NCBI GenBank assembly: GCA_016869025.1
Contig: VGFA01000018.1
Coordinates: 1-54,697 of the forward strand
Origin: Armatimonadota bacterium
GTDB taxonomy: Bacteria > Sysuimicrobiota > Sysuimicrobiia > Sysuimicrobiales > Humicultoraceae
Direction of reading: 5' to 3'
DNA length: 54,697 bases
The notes beneath the pieces are model-generated. The model did no database searches, was not told where the DNA came from, and saw only the letters and a program-made list of their open reading frames with translations. The position numbers and the translations under genes were made by a program. Within the stretch, counting starts at the first letter, position 1; each line of letters begins with the position of its first letter. Positions 1 to 8,397 of this stretch are shown here, piece by piece.

Positions 1-482
1 GAAGCACGCTGGCCTTCCAGCGGTCCGTGCGCTACGCCGCGGTCGTCATAGGCTGCTATGCCGCCTATGCCATGGGCGCCAACAACGTCGGCAACGCCAT
101 GGCGCCGTACGTGGCCGTCGGCGTGATCGGGGCCTCCTCCGGAGCCGCCCTGGGTGGCGCGGCCATAGCGCTAGGCGTGCTGACCTACAGCCATCGCGTC
201 ATCATGGTGGTAGGAAAGCAGATTACGGCGCTGGATCCGATCTCCGCCCTGGTGGCGACCACGGCCACGGCGATCACGATCCACCTGTTCACCCAGATTG
301 GGATCCCCGTGTCCACCTCGCAGGCGATCGTCGGCGCGGTCGTCGGGGTCGGCCTCACCAAGGGGGTCATGGGCGTCAACCGCCGAACCTTGATGGTGAT
401 CCCGGCCGGATGGGTGGTCAGCGTCGCCGGCTCGGGCGCCGCGGCCTGGCTTCTTCTGGTGGCCTACCGCGCGACCCAATGA
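1..482 (+). CDS. PiT-family inorganic phosphate transporter, C-terminal part (truncated by window edge)
   Basis: The reading frame is open from base 3, so the gene starts upstream of the window and only about 159 C-terminal residues are seen. Two PiT (PHO4) family hallmarks are visible: the GANNVGNAM motif (families usually carry GANDVANA) near the left edge, and GIPVSTSQAIVGA further on. These belong to the inverted-repeat halves that line the phosphate pathway. The rest is almost entirely hydrophobic, consistent with several membrane helices. PiT proteins take up phosphate (or a metal-phosphate complex) with H+ or Na+. The stop codon is at 480-482. A PhoU-like partner often lies upstream in such loci but would be outside the window. 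Substrate detail (phosphate versus sulfate, CysP-like) cannot be settled. Confidence 0.85.
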   Translation, partial: STLAFQRSVRYAAVVIGCYAAYAMGANNVGNAMAPYVAVGVIGASSGAALGGAAIALGVLTYSHRVIMVVGKQITALDPISALVATTATAITIHLFTQIGIPVSTSQAIVGAVVGVGLTKGVMGVNRRTLMVIPAGWVVSVAGSGAAAWLLLVAYRATQ

Positions 483-540
483 GATCCCTGATTCGAGGCG
501 GGCCATGGCCCGGCAGCCGGGACGGCCCAGGGAGGCATCC

Positions 541-1515
541 ATGCCCAATGTCGTGGTACTGACAACAGGCGGTACGATCTCGACCCGCGATGCGGACGGC
601 CGCGGGGCCACACCTGTCCTGCGCGGCGCCGACCTGCTGCGCGAGATCCCGGGGCTCGACGCGGTCGCCTCGCTAACAGTAGAAGAGTTCGACTTCATCC
701 CGGGCGCCTTCATGACGCTCGAGAAGATCCTCGAGTTGAGCCGCCGCGCCTCGGAGATCATCACGCGGCCGGAGGTGGCGGGCCTGGTCATCACCCACGG
801 GACCGACACGCTCGAGGAGTCTGCCTACTACCTGCACCTGACGGTGGGCGGCCAGACTCCGGTGGTCTTCACCGGTGCGATGCGCAACGCCTCGCAGATC
901 GGGTTCGACGGTTATCGCAACCTCTACGACGCGATCCGCACGGCGGCCTCGCCCGAGGCGCGGGGGCGCGGGGTATTGGTGGTCCTGAACGAGGAGGTCC
1001 ATTCAGCACGGTGGGTGACCAAAACCAGCGGGCAGAAGGAGGATACCTACAAGTCACCGGTGACCGGCCCGGCGGGTCTTGCGTACGGGGACCGGATCGC
1101 GTTCGTGGCCGCGCCGTACCCGCGGCGCGTGCTGCCCAACGCCATGGAGCCCAAGGTGGACCTGATCCGCCTGGCCGTGGGCGTTGATGACCGATTTCTC
1201 CGCTGCAGCCTGGAGAGCGGATCTAGAGGAATCGTGATAGAAGCCTTCGGCGGCGGCCGGGTGCCGCCACCGCTGCTGCCTGCCATCGGTGACGTGCTGG
1301 GCGCAGGGGTTCCGGTGGTCGTCACCACGCGGTGTATTGCCGGAGAGATGTGGAACGGCTACGGGTACCCGGGCGCACATCGCGATCTGCTGGCGCGCGG
1401 GGTCTACTTCGTGCACGACCTGCCGGGCCACAAGGCCAGGCTGAAGCTGGCGGTGGGGTTGGGCAACGGGCTGCGCGGCGAGGCGCTGCGCGACTACCTG
1501 GCGGCAGAGGCGTGA
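541..1515 (+). CDS. L-asparaginase (type I/II bacterial family), cytoplasmic
   Basis: A 324-residue protein that hydrolyses L-asparagine to aspartate and ammonia. The first active-site motif TTGGTIS lies at residues 8-14 and puts the nucleophilic threonine at T12, the same number as in mature E. coli AsnB-type enzymes. The second motif, HGTDT, is at residues 86-90 and supplies the T88-D89 pair. Length is typical of the family. I chose ATG 541 rather than the in-frame ATG 505 because a GGGAGG ribosome-binding site sits just before it and the family motif then starts at the expected place. There is no signal peptide, so it probably acts in the cytosol. It stands between the phosphate transporter and the cox-type operon and looks independent of both. 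Confidence 0.9.
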   Translation: MPNVVVLTTGGTISTRDADGRGATPVLRGADLLREIPGLDAVASLTVEEFDFIPGAFMTLEKILELSRRASEIITRPEVAGLVITHGTDTLEESAYYLHLTVGGQTPVVFTGAMRNASQIGFDGYRNLYDAIRTAASPEARGRGVLVVLNEEVHSARWVTKTSGQKEDTYKSPVTGPAGLAYGDRIAFVAAPYPRRVLPNAMEPKVDLIRLAVGVDDRFLRCSLESGSRGIVIEAFGGGRVPPPLLPAIGDVLGAGVPVVVTTRCIAGEMWNGYGYPGAHRDLLARGVYFVHDLPGHKARLKLAVGLGNGLRGEALRDYLAAEA

Positions 1516-1525
1516 AGGCGCGAAA

Positions 1526-1555
1526 TTGACACGCAAAAACCGGCCTTCTTATAAT
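1526..1555 (+). promoter_or_regulatory. Sigma-70-type promoter for the cox-type operon
   Basis: A perfect -35 hexamer TTGACA (1526-1531) and a perfect -10 hexamer TATAAT (1550-1555) are separated by 18 bases. They lie 75 bases upstream of the coxG start, in the gap after the asparaginase stop. Expected transcription start is near 1562, giving a leader of about 68 bases. Confidence 0.85.
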
Positions 1556-1629
1556 GGAGGATGGTGCGGCGGGTGCTGCAGGCCACACGGCTTCCAGCGA
1601 CCGCCGGCTTTGCTTCCAGGAGGTCCGGC

Positions 1630-2091
1630 ATGAAGATAGAAGGCGAGCATCTCCTCCCCGCAACGCGCGATGAGGTATGGGCAGCTCTCAACGACCCGGA
1701 CGTGCTCGTCAAGACGGTCCCGGGACTCAAGCAGCTCAATCCCACCGGTGAAGACGCCTACGAGGCCACGATCGAGCTGGCAGTCGGACCTGTGCGCGGA
1801 ACCTACCAGGGAAGGGCTCGCATCACGGACAAGACCGCCCCGGAGAGGATGACCCTGACCGTGGAGGGAGGCGGGCGGCCCGGCACGATCAGGGCAGCGG
1901 GCGCTCTGACCCTGGAAGGCCAGGGAACCGAGACGCTGGTGCGGTACGTCGGGGATGTGCAGGTTACCGGGATCCTGATGAGCGTGGGCCACCGCCTGTT
2001 CGGCGGCGTGGCCAAGCAACTGGCAGGCGTGTTCTTCAAGGCGCTGGAGCGCGAGGTGCACCAGCGCGCTGCCGCGGAGCCGGCCCTGTGA
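1630..2091 (+). CDS. coxG: CoxG-type SRPBCC protein (CO dehydrogenase subunit G family)
   Basis: A 153-residue protein of the SRPBCC/CoxG family. It begins MKIEGEHLLPATRDEVWAAL and has the family's mid-protein AYEATIELAVGPVRGTYQGR pattern. In CO-dehydrogenase-type clusters CoxG helps recruit the molybdenum enzyme to the membrane; the exact role is less certain in other hydroxylases. ATG 1630 is chosen over upstream in-frame codons because it matches the family N terminus and follows an AGGAGG site at 1618-1623. Its TGA overlaps the GTG start of the next gene by 4 bases, so the two are translationally coupled. It is the first gene of the operon led by the 1526 promoter. Confidence 0.85.
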   Translation: MKIEGEHLLPATRDEVWAALNDPDVLVKTVPGLKQLNPTGEDAYEATIELAVGPVRGTYQGRARITDKTAPERMTLTVEGGGRPGTIRAAGALTLEGQGTETLVRYVGDVQVTGILMSVGHRLFGGVAKQLAGVFFKALEREVHQRAAAEPAL

Positions 2092-2990
2092 TTCCGGCCG
2101 CGTTCGCCTACCATCGGCCCCGCACGGTGCAGGCAGCCATGCGGCTGCTGCTGACGCACGGCCACGACGCCAAGATCCTGGCCGGGGGGCAGAGCCTGCT
2201 TCCCATGATGAAGCTGCGGGTCGCAACTCCGGCCCACTTGATAGATATAGGGCACGTGACTTCTCTCCGGGGCATCCGGCTGCGCCAGGGCCGGCTTCGA
2301 ATCGGGGCTATGGCCACGCACAGGGAGATCGAGCTCTCACCGGCGGTGCGCAGGGCGGCCCCGGTCCTGGCAGAGACCGCGGCGGTCATCGGCGACCTTC
2401 AGGTGCGCAATCTCGGGACAATCGGCGGCGCCCTGATGCACGCCGATCCCGTGGCCGACTACCCTGCCACGGTCCTGGCGCTGGAAGCGGAGTTCACGCT
2501 GCAGGGCCCATCCGGCGTGCGGACCGTCCCGGCCGCGGAGTTCTTCCTCGGGCCCATGACGACCGCAGCAGGGCCCGACGAGATCATGACCGAGATCGCC
2601 GTCCCCGCGGCACCTCCCATGCGTGGCGCGGCATACCTGAAGATGCCCAACCCGGCCTCGGGCTTTGCGCTGGCCGGGGTAGCGGCCGTGATTGGGCTGG
2701 ATCAGTCCGGCCGCTGCGTCCACGTCCGCGTGGGCATCACCGGAGTGGCCTCGGCCGCATACAGGGCATCCGGCGTGGAGGCCGCCCTTTCCTGGAAGGA
2801 GCCCAATGATGAGGCGCTGGAGCGCGCCGCCGCCGCGGCCGCGGACGGGGTCGAGGCCAACCCCGACATCCATGCCAGCGCCGAGTACCGGATACATCTG
2901 GCCGGTGTTCTCACGCGACGCGCCCTTGCGCTGGCCCGCGACCGAGCCATGGCGGTCCGGCGCCGAGGACGGGCCGCGTCGCGAGCCTGA
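2088..2990 (+). CDS. coxM: FAD-binding subunit of a xanthine-dehydrogenase/CO-dehydrogenase family enzyme (CoxM type)
   Basis: A 300-residue medium subunit of molybdenum hydroxylases. It binds FAD and passes electrons on from the 2Fe-2S subunit. The two FAD-binding signatures are present: AGGQSLLP at residues 32-39 and TIGGALMHADP at 111-121. Length and the C-terminal CO_deh_flav region fit the family. The start is GTG at 2088, overlapping coxG. The partners normally beside it, the small 2Fe-2S subunit (CoxS) and the large molybdopterin subunit (CoxL), are not in this operon or window. The enzyme's substrate therefore cannot be named; it need not be CO. Confidence 0.88.
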   Translation: MIPAAFAYHRPRTVQAAMRLLLTHGHDAKILAGGQSLLPMMKLRVATPAHLIDIGHVTSLRGIRLRQGRLRIGAMATHREIELSPAVRRAAPVLAETAAVIGDLQVRNLGTIGGALMHADPVADYPATVLALEAEFTLQGPSGVRTVPAAEFFLGPMTTAAGPDEIMTEIAVPAAPPMRGAAYLKMPNPASGFALAGVAAVIGLDQSGRCVHVRVGITGVASAAYRASGVEAALSWKEPNDEALERAAAAAADGVEANPDIHASAEYRIHLAGVLTRRALALARDRAMAVRRRGRAASRA

Positions 2991-3005
2991 TTGGTGGAGC
3001 AGGGG

Positions 3006-3956
3006 ATGCATTCCGAGATTAGCCGCATCCAGGAACTGCTGGCCGGGCAGGGCTATGTCGCCGACCGCACAATCGCGACCAGCGTCTACCTGTCCATCAC
3101 GCTGCGCAAGCCCCTGCTCATAGAGGGCGCCGCAGGCGTGGGGAAGACCGAGGTGGCGAAGGTAATGGCCCGCGCCCTCGATGCGGACCTGATCCGGTTG
3201 CAGTGCTACGAGGGCCTCGACGCCACCACCGCGCTGTACGAGTGGAACTACCAGAAGCAGCTCCTCCACATCCGGCTCTCCGAGGGTGGCGAGCGGTCGC
3301 TTGCCGAGCGCGAGGCCGAGATATTCAGCGAGGGGTTTCTCCTCAAGCGGCCGCTGCTGGACGCCATCACCAGGTCGCAGCCGCCGGTGCTGCTGGTAGA
3401 CGAGATAGACCGGGCCGACGAGGAGTTCGAGGCGTTTCTGCTGGAGGTCCTCTCCGACTTCCAGGTTTCAATCCCCGAGATCGGCACGATAGCGGCCACC
3501 GCGATTCCCAACGTGGTGCTCACCAGCAACCGCACCCGCGAACTCGGCGACGCGCTGCGCCGGAGGTGTCTGTACCTCTGGATTGATTACCCCACGTTTG
3601 AGAAGGAGCTGGAGATCGTCAGGCTCAAGGTGCCTTCGGTCAACGGGCGCCTGGCCGAGCAGATCAGCGCCTTCATGCAGTTGATCCGGCGCGTCCGGCT
3701 GGAGAAAGCCCCGGGGGTTGCCGAGACCCTGGACTGGAGCGCCGCGCTCATGGCCCTCCACCGAGACCATCTCGACCGCACTGCGGTCGAGGAGACGCTG
3801 GGCGTGCTCTTCAAGCATCATGACGACGCCGCGACAGTGCGGGCGCACTGGCTGGATCAGCTTCTCGATGGTGTCGCGGCGCTGGAGCAGGAAGGACGGC
3901 CATGGTCCCAGGAAGCCGTGGTGCGCGCCGCGGAGCGGCTCGCGATCCGCAGGTAG
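3006..3956 (+). CDS. coxD: CoxD-type MoxR AAA+ ATPase
   Basis: A 316-residue AAA+ ATPase of the MoxR/CoxD group, which acts as a chaperone during insertion of the metal cofactor into molybdenum hydroxylases. Walker A is GAAGVGKT at residues 41-48 and Walker B is VLLVDEID around 128-135. A sensor-like LTSNRTREL follows near residue 170. The start is taken as ATG 3006; a GTG at 2994 and a TTG at 2991 are in frame upstream, but 3006 follows a GGAG(CAGGGG) stretch and gives the usual N terminus. Its 3' end overlaps the next gene by up to 55 bases. MoxR ATPases typically pair with a VWA protein, which is exactly the next gene. Confidence 0.88.
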   Translation: MHSEISRIQELLAGQGYVADRTIATSVYLSITLRKPLLIEGAAGVGKTEVAKVMARALDADLIRLQCYEGLDATTALYEWNYQKQLLHIRLSEGGERSLAEREAEIFSEGFLLKRPLLDAITRSQPPVLLVDEIDRADEEFEAFLLEVLSDFQVSIPEIGTIAATAIPNVVLTSNRTRELGDALRRRCLYLWIDYPTFEKELEIVRLKVPSVNGRLAEQISAFMQLIRRVRLEKAPGVAETLDWSAALMALHRDHLDRTAVEETLGVLFKHHDDAATVRAHWLDQLLDGVAALEQEGRPWSQEAVVRAAERLAIRR

Positions 3957-5089
3957 ACCGCCCGCGGCACGGTGACCTCGCGGCCAACGTGGTGGCGTTC
4001 GCCCGCCTGCTGCGAGGGCGCGGGTTGATCGTTGGACCGCCCGAGGCCGCCGACGCGTTGCGCGCTCTGTCCGCCGTGGACCTGACCGACCGCCTGGAGA
4101 CCTATCTCGCGCTGCGGGCTGTTCTGGCGTCCGGGCCGGAGGCGCAGCGCATCTTCGACGTCGCCTTCTGGGAGTTCTGGGGCGAAATGCACAAGGCGGT
4201 GGGCGCTCCTCCGCCCGGAGATCAGAGTGCGCCGACGCTGGACGGCCAGCAGGCGCTCGACCGCGTGATGATCGAGTGGCAGGAGAACGGTGAGACAGGA
4301 GCCGACGGCGATCGAGTCCCGGCCTACAGCCCGGTTGAGGCACTCACCCACAAGGACTTCAGCACGCTTTCCGCCGATGAACTTGACGAGATCACCGCGA
4401 TCGTGAACGCGATCGCCCGGAAGGTGGCAACGCGCCTCTCACGCCGGACCAGGCAGGCCAGGAGAGGCCGCTTGGTGGACCTGCGGCGTACAATCCGGCA
4501 CAGCCTGCGCCGTGGAGGCGAGATACTAGACGTTCTCCGTAGGGAACGGAAGCTTCAGAAGACGCGCGTGGTGCTGGTCTGCGACGTCAGCGGCTCTATG
4601 GACCTCTACAGCCGGTTCATAATCCAGTTCATCTACGCGCTCCAGCACGCGGTGGCCAGGGTCGAGACCTTTGTCTTCAGCACCGGCCTCAGCCGGATCA
4701 CGGGATCGCTCGCACGCGCCGATCTGCGTGCCGCCCTGGACGAGATCGCCCGGAAGGTGCCCGACTGGTCCGGCGGTACGAAGATAGGTCGCAGCCTGCG
4801 CCGGTTTCTAGCCGACCACGGAGGGTGGGCACTCGACGGCCGGACCGTGGTCATAATCATCAGCGACGGATGGGATACCGGCGATCCGGACGTGCTGGAG
4901 TCGGCCATGGCCGAGCTGCACCGGCGCGCCGCGCGCGTCATCTGGTTGAACCCGCTGCTGGCGAGCCCGGGGTATGAGCCAATCTGCCAGGGGATGCGTG
5001 TCGCGCTGCCCCATGTGGACGTCTTCGCCCCTGCGCACAACCTGGACAGCCTGCGCCGGCTCGAACGCCATCTGGCGCGCCGCCCATGA
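3902..5089 (+). CDS. coxE: CoxE-type von Willebrand factor A domain protein
   Basis: A protein of up to 395 residues, the usual partner of CoxD. The C-terminal half is a VWA domain with a complete metal-ion-dependent adhesion site: DVSGS at residues 228-232, the conserved Thr in SGGTKIG near 299, and ISDGWDTGD near 322-330. The start is uncertain. ATG 3902 lies 55 bases inside coxD; the only other in-frame candidates are GTG codons near 3989, which would begin at VVAFARLL, close to where homologues start. The stop TGA overlaps the ATG of the next gene (ATGA). Known CoxD-CoxE pairs assist maturation of the Mo-Cu or Mo site; that role is inferred here. Confidence 0.85.
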   Translation: MVPGSRGARRGAARDPQVDRPRHGDLAANVVAFARLLRGRGLIVGPPEAADALRALSAVDLTDRLETYLALRAVLASGPEAQRIFDVAFWEFWGEMHKAVGAPPPGDQSAPTLDGQQALDRVMIEWQENGETGADGDRVPAYSPVEALTHKDFSTLSADELDEITAIVNAIARKVATRLSRRTRQARRGRLVDLRRTIRHSLRRGGEILDVLRRERKLQKTRVVLVCDVSGSMDLYSRFIIQFIYALQHAVARVETFVFSTGLSRITGSLARADLRAALDEIARKVPDWSGGTKIGRSLRRFLADHGGWALDGRTVVIIISDGWDTGDPDVLESAMAELHRRAARVIWLNPLLASPGYEPICQGMRVALPHVDVFAPAHNLDSLRRLERHLARRP

Positions 5090-6789
5090 AGGAACTCGCC
5101 GACATCCTCTCCGCCGCACGGGAGGCCTCGGCCGCAGGAGAGCCGATGGCCGTGGCCACCATAATAGGGGTGAGGGGTTCCACGTACCGGCGTGAGGGCG
5201 CACGCCTGCTCGTCACCCGCTCGGGCCGCCTGACCGGCAACATCAGCGGGGGCTGCCTCGAGGGGGACGTGGCCGTCGTGGCCGCGGACGTAATGGAGCG
5301 GCGCCTCCCGCGGGTGACGCTCTACGACCTAACCGCCGATGACGACGCGGTGTGGGGTTTGGGCCTGGGCTGCAACGGCGCGATCGAGGTGTTCGTCGAG
5401 CCCGTAACGGGTGACGATCTGTTGTGGCAGGCGGCGGAGGCCGTGCTTGACGGCGCCACCCTTGGGCTCGTTACCGTGGTGGAGGGAGGGGCCACTGTCC
5501 CTGCCGGAGGGCGCATGGTGGTGTGGCCCGACGGTCGCCGCCAGGGCAGCCTGGGCGATGCGGCCGTGGATGAAGAAGCCGCACGGATCGCGCTGTGCGC
5601 TTCGGGCGCGCTCCGCTCGCGGGTTCACACCCTCGGTGCCGAGGGTGGGCCGCAGATACGGCTGTTCGTGGAAGTGCTGCATCCTCCGTTGCGCCTAATC
5701 GTCTGCGGGGCAGGGCACGATGCGATACCCGTGGTGCGTCTAGCATCGCAACTCGGCTGGAGGGTGCTGGTTGTTGACAGGCGCGAGGCGTTCCTGACGC
5801 CCGAGCGATTTCCGGGTGCAACCGGGTTTGTCCGCACGGAGTTTCCCGAGGCCGGAGCGACGGTCCCAACCGACCCCAACTCGTTCGTGCTGGTGATGAC
5901 CCACAACTATGTCCACGACCGCGACCTGCTGCGGGCGTTTCTGCCGACACCGGTACGATACCTGGGAATGCTCGGGCCCAGGGCGCGTACCGAGAAGATG
6001 CTGGGGGAACTTGTGGCCGAAGGCGTGGCGATCAGCGAGGACCGCCGCGCGCAGATCTACGGCCCGGTCGGCCTGGATATCGGCGGTGATACCCCGGACG
6101 AGATCGCGCTGGCAGCCCTCTCCGAGATCCTCGCCGTGGCGCACGGCCGCGCAGGAGGGTTCCTGCGTGCCCGCTCCGGTCCCATCCATGTGCCTGCGCA
6201 GGACGCGGGCCCCTTCGTTTCTGCCGTGATCCTGGCGGCCGGAGCCAGCACCCGCATGGGCCGCCCGAAGCTGGCGATTCCCGTGCGGGGAACGCCGATG
6301 ATCCGCCGCATAGTGGCGGCCGCGCTCGCCTCGCGCTGCAGTGAAGCCATCGTAGTGCTGGGCACGCACGCGGATCTCTACCGTTCGCTGCTCGACGGCC
6401 TGGCAGTACGGATAGTGGAAAACCGGGATCCCACGGAGGGTATGGCGTCCTCGATCCGCGCCGGAATCGAGGCGGTCTCGCCCGACGCCTCCGGCGCTGT
6501 GATCCTGCTGGCGGACCAGCCGTTCGTTTCGGCAGAGGTGATTGACCGTCTGATCGAGGCCGTCGCCTCCGACAGGCGGAGGATCGTCGCGTCGGAGCAC
6601 CACGGCGCCGCGACTCCGCCGGTCTACTTCCCGCGAGCCTACTTTCCGGAGCTGCTGGCCCTCGAGGGCGACCGCGGTGCCCGCAGCGTGATCCAGGCCC
6701 ATCCACGGGAATGCGTCTTGGTGCCGCTCCCCGAGTCCTGCGCCGCGGACATCGACACCAGCGAAGATCTCTCGGCCATCGGCGACTAG
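5086..6789 (+). CDS. XdhC/CoxF-type maturation factor fused to MocA-like molybdenum cofactor nucleotidyltransferase
   Basis: A 567-residue two-part protein. Residues 1 to about 360 are XdhC/CoxI-like: an N-terminal block with RGSTYRREGARLL and NISGGCLEGDV, then a Rossmann segment (VCGAGHDAIPVV, about 205-216). XdhC proteins bind and sulfurate or deliver the molybdenum cofactor to xanthine-dehydrogenase-family enzymes. Residues from about 378 form a MobA/MocA-type NTP transferase with the LAAGASTRMGRPKL nucleotide loop at 383-396 and a DQP motif downstream. MocA converts Mo-molybdopterin to the cytosine dinucleotide form, the form used by this enzyme family. The two activities are often separate genes; here one chain joins them. 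The stop TAG interlocks with the stop of the convergent gene. Confidence 0.88.
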   Translation: MKELADILSAAREASAAGEPMAVATIIGVRGSTYRREGARLLVTRSGRLTGNISGGCLEGDVAVVAADVMERRLPRVTLYDLTADDDAVWGLGLGCNGAIEVFVEPVTGDDLLWQAAEAVLDGATLGLVTVVEGGATVPAGGRMVVWPDGRRQGSLGDAAVDEEAARIALCASGALRSRVHTLGAEGGPQIRLFVEVLHPPLRLIVCGAGHDAIPVVRLASQLGWRVLVVDRREAFLTPERFPGATGFVRTEFPEAGATVPTDPNSFVLVMTHNYVHDRDLLRAFLPTPVRYLGMLGPRARTEKMLGELVAEGVAISEDRRAQIYGPVGLDIGGDTPDEIALAALSEILAVAHGRAGGFLRARSGPIHVPAQDAGPFVSAVILAAGASTRMGRPKLAIPVRGTPMIRRIVAAALASRCSEAIVVLGTHADLYRSLLDGLAVRIVENRDPTEGMASSIRAGIEAVSPDASGAVILLADQPFVSAEVIDRLIEAVASDRRRIVASEHHGAATPPVYFPRAYFPELLALEGDRGARSVIQAHPRECVLVPLPESCAADIDTSEDLSAIGD

Positions 6790-8384
6790 ACGCGCCTCAG
6801 GACCCGCCCCGCCCTGGTGCCGGTGTCCACGGCGTTCTCGATGACAACCTGTCCGTTCACAACCACCTGGGCGACGCCCGCGCAGTAGCGATGTGGGTCG
6901 TGGAACGTGGCCAGGTCGGTGATCCGGTCCGGATCGAAGACCACCAGGTCGGCGGCGCAGCCCGGCCTGATCAGCCCCAGGTCGTAGCGGCGCAGCCGCT
7001 GTGCCGGGAGGGAGGTCATCTTGCGCACTGCCTCTTCGAGACTGAGCACGCGGTCCTCGCGCACGTACCTGGCCAGTACGCGCGCGAACGTGCCGTAGCT
7101 GCGCGGGTGTGGCCTTCCCCCGGCCGAGGGGGAAAGCGTCCAACCGTCGCTGGCAATGGCGACCGCGGGGTGGCGCATCACGCGCCGCACGTCCTCCTCG
7201 CACATGGAGAATATGATCATCTGAACCCCGCCGCGCCCGCTCTCGAGCAGGTGCAGGGCCGCGTCCACCGGATCCTCGCCCCTGTCCGCGGCGATCTCGG
7301 TGAGCATCCTGCCCTCGTACACCTTGCATGGACCGTCAGGGATGCTGCTGATCATGATCGCCTCAGGGTCGAACTCGCGGGCTCCAGAGGACAACGCCTC
7401 GGGTCCGGGAGACGCGATCTCGGCGCGGATGCGGGCGCGCTCGTGTGGATCAGCGAGGCGGGAAAGCATCGCCTCGATCCCGCCCTGCATCGCCCGCTTC
7501 GGCAAGATTGCCGCCAGGGTGGTGCTGCCGGCTGTGTACGGGTACTGATCCGCCAGCACGTCCTGACCTGATGCGCGCGCGCGGTCAATCATCTCCAGCG
7601 AGGCACCTACCAGGCCCCAGTTCTGGCGGCCCGTTGCCTTGTGGTGACTGAGTTGCACGGGCACCCTGGCGCGGCGTCCGATCGCGAGTGCCTCGCCGAC
7701 CGCGTCCAGCAGCGAGTTGCCCTCGCCGCGGATGTGGGAGGAGTAGAATGCCCCATACCGCCCTGCCACCTCTGCCAGCGCCACAAGTTCCTCGGTAGCG
7801 GCGTAACTGCCGGGGACGTAGATCAGGCCCGAGGAAAGACCGAACGCCCCCTGCTCGAGCGCCCGCGCCACGTGGGTCCGCATCGCGTCCAGTTCCTGGG
7901 ACGACGGAGCACGGTCGTCAAATCCCATCACCGCGACGCGCACGGTCCCATGGCCTACTTGCAGGGCGACGTTGCAGGCCAGCGGAAGGCGTTCCAGGCA
8001 GGCCGCGTAGCCGGAGGCGTCCTCCCACTCCCACGACAGCCCTGCGTCCACGAACGCTGCGTACGCACGCAACAGTTCCAATCGTTCCTTGTGGACCGGG
8101 AACGGCGAGAAGCCGCAGTTGCCGACGAGCTGCGTGGTGACACCCTGGCGCACCATCGCCTCGGCACGAGGGAATGCCGGGAGAGTGAAGTCGCCATGTG
8201 TGTGCAGGTCAATGAATCCGGGCGCCAGCACAGCGCCGTCAACGTCAACAATCCGCCGGGCAGCAGCCCCGGACAGATCGCCGACCATCGCGATGCGGCC
8301 GTCCTCCACGCCCACATCGCCCCAGAACCACGGGTTGCCGGTGCCGTCCACTATGCGGGCGTTGCGGAAGACCAGGCTGTACAT
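6786..8384 (-). CDS. N-acyl-D-amino-acid deacylase / D-aminoacylase family amidohydrolase
   Basis: A 532-residue metal-dependent amidohydrolase. The metal-binding HTH motif occurs as DLHTHGD (H61, H63), followed by QLVGNCGFSP with C90, the cysteine ligand typical of D-aminoacylases. SSHIRGEG and QLSHHKA supply further ligands. The C-terminal domain ends with the usual urease-alpha-like beta-sandwich (AADLVVFDPDRITD). Family members deacylate N-acyl-D-amino acids, or act as dihydroorotase-like or dipeptidase enzymes; D-aminoacylase is the best single guess. No signal peptide is seen. It starts 13 bases after the stop of the SLH-domain gene on the same strand, so the two probably form an operon, perhaps linked to peptidoglycan or D-amino-acid turnover. 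Confidence 0.82.
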   Translation of the reverse strand: MYSLVFRNARIVDGTGNPWFWGDVGVEDGRIAMVGDLSGAAARRIVDVDGAVLAPGFIDLHTHGDFTLPAFPRAEAMVRQGVTTQLVGNCGFSPFPVHKERLELLRAYAAFVDAGLSWEWEDASGYAACLERLPLACNVALQVGHGTVRVAVMGFDDRAPSSQELDAMRTHVARALEQGAFGLSSGLIYVPGSYAATEELVALAEVAGRYGAFYSSHIRGEGNSLLDAVGEALAIGRRARVPVQLSHHKATGRQNWGLVGASLEMIDRARASGQDVLADQYPYTAGSTTLAAILPKRAMQGGIEAMLSRLADPHERARIRAEIASPGPEALSSGAREFDPEAIMISSIPDGPCKVYEGRMLTEIAADRGEDPVDAALHLLESGRGGVQMIIFSMCEEDVRRVMRHPAVAIASDGWTLSPSAGGRPHPRSYGTFARVLARYVREDRVLSLEEAVRKMTSLPAQRLRRYDLGLIRPGCAADLVVFDPDRITDLATFHDPHRYCAGVAQVVVNGQVVIENAVDTGTRAGRVLRRV

Positions 8385-8397
8385 CTATTCCCCTCCC

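Noticed and set aside
5740..7329. Long minus-strand frame (529 codons) over the XdhC/MocA gene and the amidohydrolase end
   Set aside because: Antisense shadow of strongly supported genes; no start signal or domain.
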